The position numbers and the translations under genes were made by a program. Shown here piece by piece: positions 51,408 to 60,658 of a DNA stretch of 64,000 nt; the stretch's first letter is position 1, and every line of letters begins with the position of its first letter. The DNA is from Butyricicoccus_A sp963588905 (GTDB lineage: Bacteria > Bacillota > Clostridia > Oscillospirales > Butyricicoccaceae): positions 1 to 64,000 of the forward strand of contig CAVAJF010000032.1 of NCBI GenBank assembly GCA_963588905.1. Reading direction: 5' to 3'. The notes under the pieces were generated by a model. That model worked only from the letters and a program-made list of their open reading frames with translations. It did no database searches and was not told the DNA's origin.

Positions 51408-51984
51408 AAAAGGAATTCTGTTTGTGCTCACAGGACCGTCCGGTGTCGGCAAGGGCACCGTCCTCAAGCAAGTACGCGAGCACAAGCCGTTGTTTTATTC
51501 GATTTCTGCGACCACCCGTAAGCCGCGTGAGGGCGAACAGGATGGCGTACACTATCATTTTATGACCCGTGAGAAGTTCCAGCAGCTCGTCGAAGAAGGC
51601 GGATTTTTGGAACATGCGGAGTTTAGCAAGAATTGCTATGGCACACCAGCCGCACCGGTAGATGCAGAACTGCAAGCGGGAAGAGATGTCCTGTTGGAAA
51701 TTGAGGTGCAGGGTGCCATGCAGGTCAAGCAGGCGCGTCCGGAGGCTGTTCGTATTTTCCTCGCTCCACCGAGCTTTGAAGAACTGGAGCGAAGATTGGT
51801 AGGCCGCGGCACAGAGGAACCGGAAGTAGTGCAGCGTCGTCTAAACGCTGCGAAGCACGAACTGACACTCGCACCGGAATTTGATTATATTGTCGTAAAC
51901 AACACAGTGGAACAGGCCGTCAGCGATGTGCTGGCAATTATGCAGGCAGAGACATGCCGTTCATCCCGTGTCACACTGAAATAA
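51400..51984 (+). CDS. gmk: Guanylate kinase
   Basis: A 194-residue enzyme phosphorylating GMP to GDP. P-loop FVLTGPSGVGKGTVL, the GMP-binding region SATTRKPREGEQDGVHYHF and the lid region RRLVGRGTEEPEVVQRRL are all present. Start ATG 51400 within the end of remA. Part of the guanine nucleotide branch next to rpoZ. Confidence 0.97.
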   Translation: MSEKGILFVLTGPSGVGKGTVLKQVREHKPLFYSISATTRKPREGEQDGVHYHFMTREKFQQLVEEGGFLEHAEFSKNCYGTPAAPVDAELQAGRDVLLEIEVQGAMQVKQARPEAVRIFLAPPSFEELERRLVGRGTEEPEVVQRRLNAAKHELTLAPEFDYIVVNNTVEQAVSDVLAIMQAETCRSSRVTLK

Positions 51985-52018
51985 TAAGAACAAGCGTTTA
52001 TTAAAGGAGTATATTGTT

Positions 52019-52366
52019 ATGTTAAAGCCATCTATGCAGGATTTGATGAAGAAAGTCAACAACCGCTATCTATTGGTCAATTTAGCCGCACAGCGTGCCC
52101 GTGATCTGTGCGCAGAAGAAGAAACAACTGGAAAAGAACTGCCGGATAAGCCGGTAAAGCTCGCATTAGACGAAATCAGCGATGGTGAGATTGAATATCG
52201 TGAGGGACCGAAGCCGGAGCCGGAAAAGCAGCCGGAGGATCTGGTTGCTGCTGCCAATAAAGAAGAGGATGTAGATCTGTTTGCAGATGATAGAGACGAG
52301 CAGCCGGTAGAACTGGCGGACGACACGGACACTGAAGAAGGAACCAGCGATGAACTTTTCCGGTAA
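52019..52366 (+). CDS. rpoZ: RNA polymerase omega subunit with long acidic tail
   Basis: A 115-residue protein. The first ~60 residues match omega: MLKPSMQDLMKKVNNRYLLVNLAAQRARDL, with KPVKLALDEISDGEIEY. Omega stabilises the beta-prime subunit. The remaining ~50 residues are an acidic, probably disordered tail rich in Glu, Asp and Pro, longer than in classical omega (about 65-90 residues). Start ATG 52019 after AAAGGAG. It overlaps coaBC by 17 bp. Confidence 0.93.
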   Translation: MLKPSMQDLMKKVNNRYLLVNLAAQRARDLCAEEETTGKELPDKPVKLALDEISDGEIEYREGPKPEPEKQPEDLVAAANKEEDVDLFADDRDEQPVELADDTDTEEGTSDELFR

Positions 52367-53558
52367 AACTGTCGTTCTCGGCGTAACCGGTGGCATTGCA
52401 GCATATAAGGCCTGTGACTTGGTCAGCCGTCTGCACAAGAAGGGCATCAATATTCGAATCATTATGACCGAACACGCTTGTGAATTTGTTCAGCCGTTGA
52501 CATTGGAAGTATTGTCCGGCAATCGCGTGGTGACGGATATGTTTAACCGCGATTTTCCGTGGGAAGTCGAGCATATTTCTCTTGCCAAAGCGGCGGATGT
52601 CTTTGCTGTTGTTCCGGCGACTGCCAATATTCTGGGCAAATATGCCCATGGCATTGCGGATGATATGCTGTCCACAACGCTGCTGGCAACCCGCGCACCC
52701 GTGCTGTTTGCTCCGGCGATGAATACAAATATGTATGAGCATCCGGCCGTACAGGAGAATATTGCCACACTCAAGCAGCGTGGATGTCTGTTTGTCGAAC
52801 CGGCGTCTGGCCATCTGGCGTGCGGAGACACCGGAAAAGGCAAGCTGGCGGATGTAGAAACCATTGAACAGGCGATTCTCGATGCATTGACGGAAAAGGA
52901 CATGGAGGGAATGCATGTCACGGTGACTGCGGGTCCGACGCGCGAAGCCATGGATCCGGTTCGCTTCTTGTCCAACCATTCCACGGGCAAAATGGGCTAT
53001 GCGATTGCCCGCAGCGCGAAAATGCGTGGCGCACAGGTTACACTGATTACCGGCCCTGTTTCGCTTGCACCGCTGGATGGCGTGCGCATGGTGCCGATTA
53101 CCTCGGCTTGCGAGATGCGCGAGGCAGTCATGGAAGCCCTGCCGCAGTCTGATTTGGTCATTAAGGCGGCCGCTGTCGGAGACTATCGTCCGGCGCAGTT
53201 CCAAGATGACAAGATCAAAAAACATGACGAAGACATGTCGATTTCTCTCGTTCGCAATCCGGATATTTTGGCAGAAATCGGTGAAAACAGACGGGATGAC
53301 CAGGTGATTTGTGGTTTTTCGATGGAGACACGCGATTTGCTGGAGAATTCTACAAAGAAACTGAAAAAGAAAAACTGTGATGTCATTGTCGCCAATAATT
53401 TGAAAGTAAAAGGTGCGGGCTTTGCCGGTGATACCAATGTGGTCACACTGTTATATAGAGACGGAACTGTGGAGCCGCTGGAGCTGATGGAAAAAGACAG
53501 CGTAGCGGATATTTTGCTCGAACGTCTCGTCACCTTGCATCGGAAGAAACAGGCATGA
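52350..53558 (+). CDS. coaBC: Bifunctional phosphopantothenoylcysteine decarboxylase/synthetase
   Basis: A 402-residue fusion making 4'-phosphopantetheine for CoA. The N-terminal flavoprotein decarboxylase has LGVTGGIAAYKACDL, APAMNTNMYEHP and the catalytic-Cys region HLACGDTGKGKLAD. The C-terminal synthetase has VTAGPTREAMDPVRFLSNHSTGKMG and GFSMET. It overlaps rpoZ and priA by 17 and 4 bp. Confidence 0.97.
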   Translation: MNFSGKTVVLGVTGGIAAYKACDLVSRLHKKGINIRIIMTEHACEFVQPLTLEVLSGNRVVTDMFNRDFPWEVEHISLAKAADVFAVVPATANILGKYAHGIADDMLSTTLLATRAPVLFAPAMNTNMYEHPAVQENIATLKQRGCLFVEPASGHLACGDTGKGKLADVETIEQAILDALTEKDMEGMHVTVTAGPTREAMDPVRFLSNHSTGKMGYAIARSAKMRGAQVTLITGPVSLAPLDGVRMVPITSACEMREAVMEALPQSDLVIKAAAVGDYRPAQFQDDKIKKHDEDMSISLVRNPDILAEIGENRRDDQVICGFSMETRDLLENSTKKLKKKNCDVIVANNLKVKGAGFAGDTNVVTLLYRDGTVEPLELMEKDSVADILLERLVTLHRKKQA

Positions 53559-56014
53559 GATCCGACGTTTGCCGTGTAGCGATTTCCGATGCGACATATG
53601 CATTTGATAAGCTGTACGACTATGACATTCCGCCGGCGCTGATGGGAGCCGTTATGCCGGGTGTGCGTGTGCTTCTCCCGTTCGGGCGTGGCGACCGCAC
53701 CCGTGAGGCGATTGTTGTGCGCATGGGGTGTGATCCGCAGGCGCAGTACGAGCGCAAAAGCATTTTAGAGGTGTTGGATGCGCAGCCAGTGCTGGATGCA
53801 CACGCGCTGTCTCTGGCGGCGCATCTGTGTTCCACCTTGTTCTGCACGTTTTATGACTGCGCGCGCGCAATGCTTCCGGCGGGACTATGGTTTCGCAAAA
53901 CCGAGCAATACGTGCTGACGCAAGCGATAACGGAAGGAAAACGGCAGCAATTGGCGCAGCAATATCCGGTATTGCAGCACTTTTCCAAGAGAAAACGTGC
54001 GATTGCAGTCAAAACGTTGACCGAACTGTGCGGCGGTACGCTGCCGGAACAACAGATCCATGAGCTGCTGCAAGCACAGATTCTGGAACAGACCAGCGCT
54101 TTTGATCGGCGCATCAATGACAAAACCGTCACGATGTATCGGCTGGGAATACCGCGCGATGACGCGATGGCGATGGCAGAACGCGGACGCAGTCATGTTC
54201 GTATGGACATTGTCAGTGTGCTGGCACAGGAAGGACGTATGAGCCGCCCGGATCTCAAATATATGACCGGTGCAAGTGACGGTGTTCTTCGGGCGATGGT
54301 CAAAAGCGGTATGCTAGAGCGATGGGAAGAGGAAACCTTTCGGCTGCCGGAACAGCCGAGTCCATCGGAACGACAAGGATTTGTTCTGAATTCGGCGCAG
54401 CAAACCGCATATGATCGCATGGAACCAATGTTGCTGTCCGGTCATCCCGAAGCGGCGCTGCTGTTTGGTGTCACAGGAAGCGGTAAGACGCAGGTATATA
54501 TGAAGCTGATCGACCGCGCCTTACAAGCGGGCAAAAGTGCAATTGTGCTCGTGCCGGAAATCGGATTGACACCGCAGCTGATTCGGAAATTTATGGCACA
54601 GTTTGGTGACTGCACCGCTGTGCTGCACTCGGCGCTGTCCGTTGGTGAACGATATGACAGCTGGAAACGCATTCGCGCCGGTGAGGCGCGGGTGATTGTC
54701 GGCACACGGTCAGCGGTTTTTGCACCTGCACAAAATTTGGGGCTTATTATTTTGGATGAAGAGCAGGATGACGCCTATAAATCAGAAACTAGTCCACGGT
54801 ATCATGCGCGAGATGTAGCAAAATACCGCGCCATGCAAGAGAATGCCTTTGTCTTATTCGGCTCCGCGACACCGGCAATCGAGACGTTTTACGGTGCAGA
54901 GACGGGAAAATATCCTGTGTTATTTCTGCGTGAACGCTATTCTGGAGCGGCACTGCCGCGTGTCACGATTGCAGATATGCGTGGCTTGACCCGACAGGGA
55001 TATATCAGTGCAATTGGGCCTGTCCTGCGACAGGAGATGGAGCAGTGCTTTGCCGAAGGACACCAATGCATTTTGTTTTTAAACCGACGCGGCGCGGCCA
55101 AACAGGTTACCTGTACAGCGTGCGGCTGGACACCGGAATGCCCGTCGTGCAGCGTTTCCATGACCTATCATTCCGTCAATCACCGGCTGATGTGTCATTA
55201 TTGTGGAAAGAGTATTCCTGTGAAACGCACATGCCCCAATTGCGGCAGTACGCATCTCAAATGGGAGGGAATCGGCACGCAGAGACTGGAAACCGAGCTG
55301 CAAGAGCTGTTTCCGGAGCGTAAGATTCTTCGCATGGATGCGGATACAACGAGCACGAAGGGAGCTCATGCCAAGCTGTTGGAGGCATTTGAAGAGGAGA
55401 AGGCAGATATTTTGCTCGGCACACAAATGGTCACAAAAGGCTTGGACTTTGACCGCGTGACGCTGGTTGGCATTGTCGATGCAGATCAATCTCTGTTTGC
55501 GCAGGACTATCGCGCCAGAGAACGTACCTTTTCGCTGCTCACGCAGGTTGTGGGGCGTGCCGGACGCAGGCAGGCGCAGGGACATGCGGTCATTCAGACG
55601 TACCATCCGGGAGATACCGTGATTTTAAACGCCGCACGGCAGGATTATGAGCAGTTTTATGAGGAAGAGTTGGAGCATCGAAGATTGCTGCAATGTCCAC
55701 CGATTGCACAGCTTGTGGTTCTGACCGCTGTAGGAGAGAATGAACGAGACGTGCTGACAGCTTTATCTGCTGTCAAGCAGCGCATAGAAAGTCTGATGGC
55801 AGGCGTATTTTCCGATTTCTGTTATCCGGTATTGGGTCCCGCGCCAGCGAATATTGTGCGCGTACAAAACCGATACCGCTATCATTTGACTATCCGCTGT
55901 CCAGACAGCAAGCGCAGACGCGCCTTGATAGATGGCGTGCTGCGCGAGACAGGTGTTGACCGCCGGTTTCGCGGTGTCACCGTATATGCAGACGTCAATC
56001 CTATGCAAATATAA
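53555..56014 (+). CDS. priA: Primosomal protein N' (replication restart helicase PriA)
   Basis: An 819-residue 3'-5' helicase that reloads the replisome at stalled forks. It has the N-terminal DNA-binding domain, Walker A FGVTGSGKTQVYM, motif II LDEEQDDAYK (usually DEEH), a zinc-binding insert with CTACGWTPECPSCS and CHYCGK...CPNCGS, and the C-terminal motifs GTQMVTKGLDFDRV and QVVGRAGR. ATG 53555 overlaps coaBC by 4 bp. Confidence 0.96.
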   Translation: MRSDVCRVAISDATYAFDKLYDYDIPPALMGAVMPGVRVLLPFGRGDRTREAIVVRMGCDPQAQYERKSILEVLDAQPVLDAHALSLAAHLCSTLFCTFYDCARAMLPAGLWFRKTEQYVLTQAITEGKRQQLAQQYPVLQHFSKRKRAIAVKTLTELCGGTLPEQQIHELLQAQILEQTSAFDRRINDKTVTMYRLGIPRDDAMAMAERGRSHVRMDIVSVLAQEGRMSRPDLKYMTGASDGVLRAMVKSGMLERWEEETFRLPEQPSPSERQGFVLNSAQQTAYDRMEPMLLSGHPEAALLFGVTGSGKTQVYMKLIDRALQAGKSAIVLVPEIGLTPQLIRKFMAQFGDCTAVLHSALSVGERYDSWKRIRAGEARVIVGTRSAVFAPAQNLGLIILDEEQDDAYKSETSPRYHARDVAKYRAMQENAFVLFGSATPAIETFYGAETGKYPVLFLRERYSGAALPRVTIADMRGLTRQGYISAIGPVLRQEMEQCFAEGHQCILFLNRRGAAKQVTCTACGWTPECPSCSVSMTYHSVNHRLMCHYCGKSIPVKRTCPNCGSTHLKWEGIGTQRLETELQELFPERKILRMDADTTSTKGAHAKLLEAFEEEKADILLGTQMVTKGLDFDRVTLVGIVDADQSLFAQDYRARERTFSLLTQVVGRAGRRQAQGHAVIQTYHPGDTVILNAARQDYEQFYEEELEHRRLLQCPPIAQLVVLTAVGENERDVLTALSAVKQRIESLMAGVFSDFCYPVLGPAPANIVRVQNRYRYHLTIRCPDSKRRRALIDGVLRETGVDRRFRGVTVYADVNPMQI

Positions 56015-56043
56015 AAAGAAATGAAAATGAAGAGGAGTTTATT

Positions 56044-56529
56044 ATGGCTGTAAGACCAATTATTTATGATCCGGATCCGATTCTGTACAAAAAGTGTCAT
56101 CCGGTGACAAAATTTGATAAGAAGCTGGGGAATATCCTGACAGATATGACGCAGACGATGTTGGACGCCAACGGCGTCGGTCTGGCAGGTCCGCAGATCG
56201 GCTATATGCGCCGTGTCTGTGTCGTGCTGGATACGTTGGACAATGACAGAATCATTGAGATGGTCAATCCGGAAGTGGTAGAAACCGAAGGTGAGCAGAC
56301 CGGCTCAGAGGGCTGTCTCAGCTTCCCAAATAAATTTGGTATGGTTACTCGTCCGCGCATTGTAACGGTTCGTGCGCAGGATAGAAACGGCGAATGGTTT
56401 ACGGTCAAGTCTCAGGATTTGACGGCACGTGCTTTCCTGCACGAAATTGACCATCTCGACGGACATGTCTTTACCGAAAAGGTGACGGAGTATATCCACT
56501 ATGATGAAGAAGAGGACGAGGCAGAATGA
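56044..56529 (+). CDS. def: Peptide deformylase
   Basis: A 161-residue metalloenzyme that removes the formyl group from nascent proteins. All three motifs are present: GVGLAGPQIG, EGCLSFP (metal Cys) and HEIDHLDG (two metal His and the catalytic Glu). Start ATG 56044. It overlaps fmt by 4 bp, the classic def-fmt pairing. Confidence 0.98.
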   Translation: MAVRPIIYDPDPILYKKCHPVTKFDKKLGNILTDMTQTMLDANGVGLAGPQIGYMRRVCVVLDTLDNDRIIEMVNPEVVETEGEQTGSEGCLSFPNKFGMVTRPRIVTVRAQDRNGEWFTVKSQDLTARAFLHEIDHLDGHVFTEKVTEYIHYDEEEDEAE

Positions 56530-57458
56530 GACTGGTCTTTATGGGTACGCCGGACTTCGCGGTAAACTCGCTCGAACGCTTAATTGCAGATAAACATGAG
56601 ATCGTCGGTGTATTTACGCAGCCAGACAAGCCACAGGGGCGCAAAATGAAGCTGACACCGCCACCTGTAAAGCAACTTGCCTTGATACATAATATCCCGG
56701 TATATCAGCCGGATTCCTTCAAGAATGAAAGCCAGCTGGAGCTGCTGCGTGAGCTAAATCCGGAGGTTATCATCGTTGTGGCGTATGGCAAGCTGCTGCC
56801 GGGTTATGTGCTGGATTTGCCGAAGTACGGCTGCATCAATGTACACGGCTCTTTGCTGCCGAAATACCGCGGCGCGGCACCGATTCAATGGATGGTGCTC
56901 GACGGCGAAGAAACTGCAGGCGTGACAACCATGTATATGGATCGCGGGCTGGACACCGGTGATATTCTGCTGACGAAGGAAACACCGATTGGCGAAAATG
57001 AAACTGCCGGTGAGCTGTTTGACCGGCTGGCAGCGATGGGTGCAGGTCTGCTGGCAGAGACGCTGGAGCAGTTGCCGCAGGGCATCCAGCGCAAGCCGCA
57101 GGATGACGCGCAGGCAACCTATGTATCTGTCCTGAGCAAGAATATGTCTGTAGTCGATTGGAGCAAACCGGCGCAGCAGGTGCATAACCAGATTCGCGGA
57201 TTGGATCCGTGGCCGGTTGCCGTGACGAATCGCGGCGATGTGCGTCTCAAGCTGTTTCAGTCTCGCTTGACTGACCAGACGGCACAGGTTCCGGCAGGCA
57301 CAGTGACGACTGCTGATCCGAAAAAGGGTCTGTTTGTTGCGTGCGGCGATGGACGTGTATTGCAGATTACAGAAATTCAGATGGTCGGCAAAAAGCGCAT
57401 GGCAGCTGGTGATTATCTGCGCGGCCATGCCATGGAGATTGGAACGGTTCTTGGCTGA
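56526..57458 (+). CDS. fmt: Methionyl-tRNA formyltransferase
   Basis: A 310-residue enzyme formylating initiator Met-tRNA with 10-formyl-THF. MRLVFMGTPDFAVNSLERL, the folate and catalytic segment NVHGSLLPKYRGAAPIQW and GETAGVTTMYMDRGLDTGDIL are all present. A C-terminal tRNA-binding domain follows. It is translationally coupled to def and rsmB. Confidence 0.98.
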   Translation: MRLVFMGTPDFAVNSLERLIADKHEIVGVFTQPDKPQGRKMKLTPPPVKQLALIHNIPVYQPDSFKNESQLELLRELNPEVIIVVAYGKLLPGYVLDLPKYGCINVHGSLLPKYRGAAPIQWMVLDGEETAGVTTMYMDRGLDTGDILLTKETPIGENETAGELFDRLAAMGAGLLAETLEQLPQGIQRKPQDDAQATYVSVLSKNMSVVDWSKPAQQVHNQIRGLDPWPVAVTNRGDVRLKLFQSRLTDQTAQVPAGTVTTADPKKGLFVACGDGRVLQITEIQMVGKKRMAAGDYLRGHAMEIGTVLG

Positions 57459-57481
57459 TGAGAGACGAAAGGAGGAATGAA

Positions 57482-58861
57482 ATGCGTGAGAACACATCTG
57501 CCCGCGAGGCGGCAGCACGCGCGCTGTTTGCGATTCGAGAAGAAGATGCATGGAGCGCTCCGGCACTGAAAAAATATGCGGCAGGTCTTTCCAAACGAGA
57601 TGCCGCACTCGCAACGGCGTTGGTCGGCGGTGTCCTGCAAAACCAAGCGATGTGCGATTTTTATCTCGCGCATTACTCCAAAGTTCGCCTAAAAAAGGTC
57701 AAACCGCGCATTTTAGACGTTTTACGTCTGGCTGTCTATCAGATGGTCTGGATGGATCGGATTCCCAACTCGGCAGCGGTCAATGAAAGCGTACGTTTGG
57801 CGCGTTCCCTGTGTCGGGCAGATCCGCGCACAGCAAGCTATGTCAATGGCCTGCTGCGGACCATTGCGCGAAATATTGATGCACTCCCGCAGCCAAATTG
57901 TGAGACCAAGGCGGAGTATTATTCGCTGCGGTATAGTCATCCGCGCTGGCTGACGGAGTTGTATTTGGAGCAGTTTGGCGTCAAGCAGACGCGATTGCTG
58001 TTGGAGGCGGATAATGAACCGGCTCCAACCGTTTTGCGCGTCAATACGCTGAAAACGAATACAGATACCGTGCGGGAGCGCTTGGAAGCACAGGGCGTTT
58101 GCGTCCACATGCATGAGACCATTCCAAACTGTCTGACGGTTTCCGGAACCGGCAGCTTGGAACAGCTGGATGTCTTTCAGGAGGGTCTCGTCACGGTGCA
58201 GGACGGTGCAAGTCAAATGAGTGTGTATGCACTGGACCCGAAGCCGAACAGCCGTGTGCTGGATTGCTGTGCTGCGCCGGGCGGCAAAAGCTTTTTCGCT
58301 GCTGAGCGGATGAAAAATACCGGATCTGTGACTTCGTGTGATATTTACGCGCACAAATTGAATAAGATCCGAGAGGGCGCACGGCGTCTGGGACTTACCA
58401 ATATTGACACCCAGCTGCAAGATGCGGCACAGTTTCGTCCGGAATGGGAGGAAGCGTTTGATTACGTGTTGTGCGATGTACCGTGTTCCGGCTTGGGTAT
58501 TATTCGTAAAAAGCCGGAAATTCGGTATAAAGACGCGGCGGCGCTGGAGTCCCTGCCGGAGATTCAGCTGGCAATCTTAAAAAATGCCGCGCGATATGTA
58601 AAAAAAGATGGAATTTTGGTTTATTCAACCTGTACGGTGCTGCGCCGAGAAAACGAAGAAATTGTGAAAGCATTTTTGCAGAGCACTCAACAGTTTGAAA
58701 AACAGACATTTTCGCTTCCGGTATGTGAACAGCCTGTGGATGGGTCTGTCACTCTCCTGCCACAGGTACATCATACGGATGGATTTTTTGTTGCAAAATT
58801 CCGTAAAATGGCTTACTATGAAAAGGATGAGAGCACATCTGTGCTTTCATCGGAGATTTGA
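57482..58861 (+). CDS. rsmB: 16S rRNA (cytosine-967-C5)-methyltransferase
   Basis: A 459-residue enzyme. The N-terminal NusB-like RNA-binding domain (SAREAAARALFAIREEDAW) is followed by a SAM domain with LDCCAAPGGKSFFAAE, the catalytic CDVPCSGLGIIRKKPEIR and the second Cys in VYSTCTV. ATG 57482 has AGGAGG at ideal spacing; ATG 57458, overlapping the fmt stop, is less likely. Confidence 0.96.
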   Translation: MRENTSAREAAARALFAIREEDAWSAPALKKYAAGLSKRDAALATALVGGVLQNQAMCDFYLAHYSKVRLKKVKPRILDVLRLAVYQMVWMDRIPNSAAVNESVRLARSLCRADPRTASYVNGLLRTIARNIDALPQPNCETKAEYYSLRYSHPRWLTELYLEQFGVKQTRLLLEADNEPAPTVLRVNTLKTNTDTVRERLEAQGVCVHMHETIPNCLTVSGTGSLEQLDVFQEGLVTVQDGASQMSVYALDPKPNSRVLDCCAAPGGKSFFAAERMKNTGSVTSCDIYAHKLNKIREGARRLGLTNIDTQLQDAAQFRPEWEEAFDYVLCDVPCSGLGIIRKKPEIRYKDAAALESLPEIQLAILKNAARYVKKDGILVYSTCTVLRRENEEIVKAFLQSTQQFEKQTFSLPVCEQPVDGSVTLLPQVHHTDGFFVAKFRKMAYYEKDESTSVLSSEI

Positions 58862-58864
58862 CAT

Positions 58865-59911
58865 ATGACAAAACCTGAGATTAAATGCCGGACACTGCCG
58901 GAGCTGAAGGAAGAATTGCGCGCGATGGGTGAGAAACCGTTTCGTGCGGGACAAATTTTTCAATGGCTGCATCAGGGCGTTTCTTCGTTTGATGAGATGA
59001 CCAATGTTTCCAAACCGCTTCGCGCCAAGCTGTCCGAACAATATCTGTTGACGGCACCAAAGATTCTGCGCAAGCAGGTTTCCAAGGTGGATGGAACCAT
59101 TAAATATCTGTGGGAGCTGCACGACGGCAACTGCATTGAGAGCGTATTCATGCGGTATCATCACGGCAATTCCGCCTGTGTGTCGTCTCAGGTGGGTTGC
59201 CGCATGGGATGCAAGTTCTGCGCATCGGGTCTGGGCGGACTGGTCAGAAGCTTGTCCGCGGGTGAAATTCTTGACCAGATCCTATTTATGCAAAAAGACA
59301 CCGGCGAGCGCATTTCCAATATTGTTTTGATGGGAACCGGCGAGCCGTTGGATAACTATGATAACGTCCTGCGCTTCATTCATCTCGTCGGCGCACCGGA
59401 GGGCTTGCATATCGGGCAGCGACATATTTCTCTGTCCACATCGGGACTGGTGCCGCAGATTCGTCGGCTTGCCGAGGAAAAATTGCAGATTACGCTGTCA
59501 ATTTCTCTGCATTCTCCGGATAACGAGAGCCGCAGCGCCACGATGCCAGTCAACAAGAGCTTCCCGGTGGAACAGCTGATTGCAGCCTGTCGTGATTATT
59601 TTGACATGACGGGACGCAGAATCTCGTATGAATATACGATGATTGACGGCGTCAGTGACCGCCCATGGCAGGCAAAAAAGCTGGCAGAGCTGCTGCGCGG
59701 CCGTCCGGCGCATGTAAATCTAATCCCTTTAAATCACGTTACGGAGAGCGGACTGCGCACTTCCTCGAAGGAGCATGTCGCGGCTTTTCAAAATATATTG
59801 GAAAAGAACGGAGTCACTGCGACAGTTCGGCGCACATTAGGGCCGGATATTGACGCATCCTGCGGACAGCTGCGCCGCAGGCACATTGGTGAGACGTTCG
59901 GGAAAGAGTGA
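58865..59911 (+). CDS. rlmN: Dual-specificity 23S rRNA/tRNA adenine-C2 methyltransferase
   Basis: A 348-residue radical-SAM enzyme methylating A2503 of 23S rRNA and A37 of some tRNAs. The 4Fe-4S motif is GCRMGCKFCASG; GTGEPLDNYDNV and SLHSPDNESRS are family motifs, and the catalytic Cys lies near the C-terminus (DIDASCGQLR). It follows rsmB by 3 bp. Confidence 0.98.
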   Translation: MTKPEIKCRTLPELKEELRAMGEKPFRAGQIFQWLHQGVSSFDEMTNVSKPLRAKLSEQYLLTAPKILRKQVSKVDGTIKYLWELHDGNCIESVFMRYHHGNSACVSSQVGCRMGCKFCASGLGGLVRSLSAGEILDQILFMQKDTGERISNIVLMGTGEPLDNYDNVLRFIHLVGAPEGLHIGQRHISLSTSGLVPQIRRLAEEKLQITLSISLHSPDNESRSATMPVNKSFPVEQLIAACRDYFDMTGRRISYEYTMIDGVSDRPWQAKKLAELLRGRPAHVNLIPLNHVTESGLRTSSKEHVAAFQNILEKNGVTATVRRTLGPDIDASCGQLRRRHIGETFGKE

Positions 59912-59915
59912 TACA

Positions 59916-60647
59916 ATGAAAGCATATGGCAAAACCGACAAGGGTCTGGTTCGAGCGAACAATCAGGACACCTTTCGCCTAGACGTTCCGGAAACGGGAA
60001 TGGGATTTATCGTTCTCTGCGATGGAATGGGCGGCGCACGCGCCGGAAATATTGCCAGTGAACGCGCAGCAAATCGCTTCTTAGAGACCATCAAAACAGC
60101 AGATCCTTCTGAGACCAACGCAGATGTGCTGGCGGATTTAGTGGAAAAGGCTGTGCGTATGGCAAACAAAGAGGTGTTTGAGCTGTCTCAGTCGTCTCCG
60201 GCATACAACGGCATGGGCACGACATTGGTCGGCGGTATCTGCGTGGATGACCGCGTGATTCTCGCCAACGTCGGCGATTCCCGCGCGTATCTGATTGACA
60301 CAGACAAAATCGCACAGATGAGTACCGATCATTCACTGGTCGCGGAAATGGTTCGCAGCGGACGATTGACCCAAGCGGAGGCCAAAACATATCCGGGACG
60401 AAACCTCATTACTCGCGCCGTTGGCGTGGATAGCGAAGTGGAAGCGGATGTGTATGAAATCAAAATGCACGAAGGGCAGACATTGCTGCTGTGTTCGGAT
60501 GGTCTGAGCGGTCCGGTGACGGACGCAGAGATCGTTGCGACTGTCTCACAGGCAGAGAGCATGGAACAGGCGTGCACACAATTGATTGAGCTGGCTTGCA
60601 AAGCCGGTGGAAATGACAATATTACGGTTGTATTGTACACCAAGTAG
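59916..60647 (+). CDS. stp: PP2C-type serine/threonine phosphatase
   Basis: A 243-residue cytoplasmic phosphatase. The metal-binding motifs are GLVRANNQDTFRL, LCDGMGGARAG, GDSRAYLI, LLCSDGLSGPV and GGNDNITVV. It reverses phosphorylation by the adjacent PASTA kinase. ATG 59916 lies 5 bp after rlmN; the frame upstream of it lies inside rlmN. Confidence 0.96.
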   Translation: MKAYGKTDKGLVRANNQDTFRLDVPETGMGFIVLCDGMGGARAGNIASERAANRFLETIKTADPSETNADVLADLVEKAVRMANKEVFELSQSSPAYNGMGTTLVGGICVDDRVILANVGDSRAYLIDTDKIAQMSTDHSLVAEMVRSGRLTQAEAKTYPGRNLITRAVGVDSEVEADVYEIKMHEGQTLLLCSDGLSGPVTDAEIVATVSQAESMEQACTQLIELACKAGGNDNITVVLYTK

Positions 60648-60658
60648 GAGACATGGGA

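Noticed and set aside
50184..51485. 433-codon open frame on the minus strand
   Set aside because: It is the shadow of yicC, remA and the start of gmk. The translation is rich in Arg, His and Cys with no domain, typical of antisense frames.
52176..53225. 349-codon open frame opposite rpoZ/coaBC
   Set aside because: Overlaps two certain genes and has shadow-like composition.
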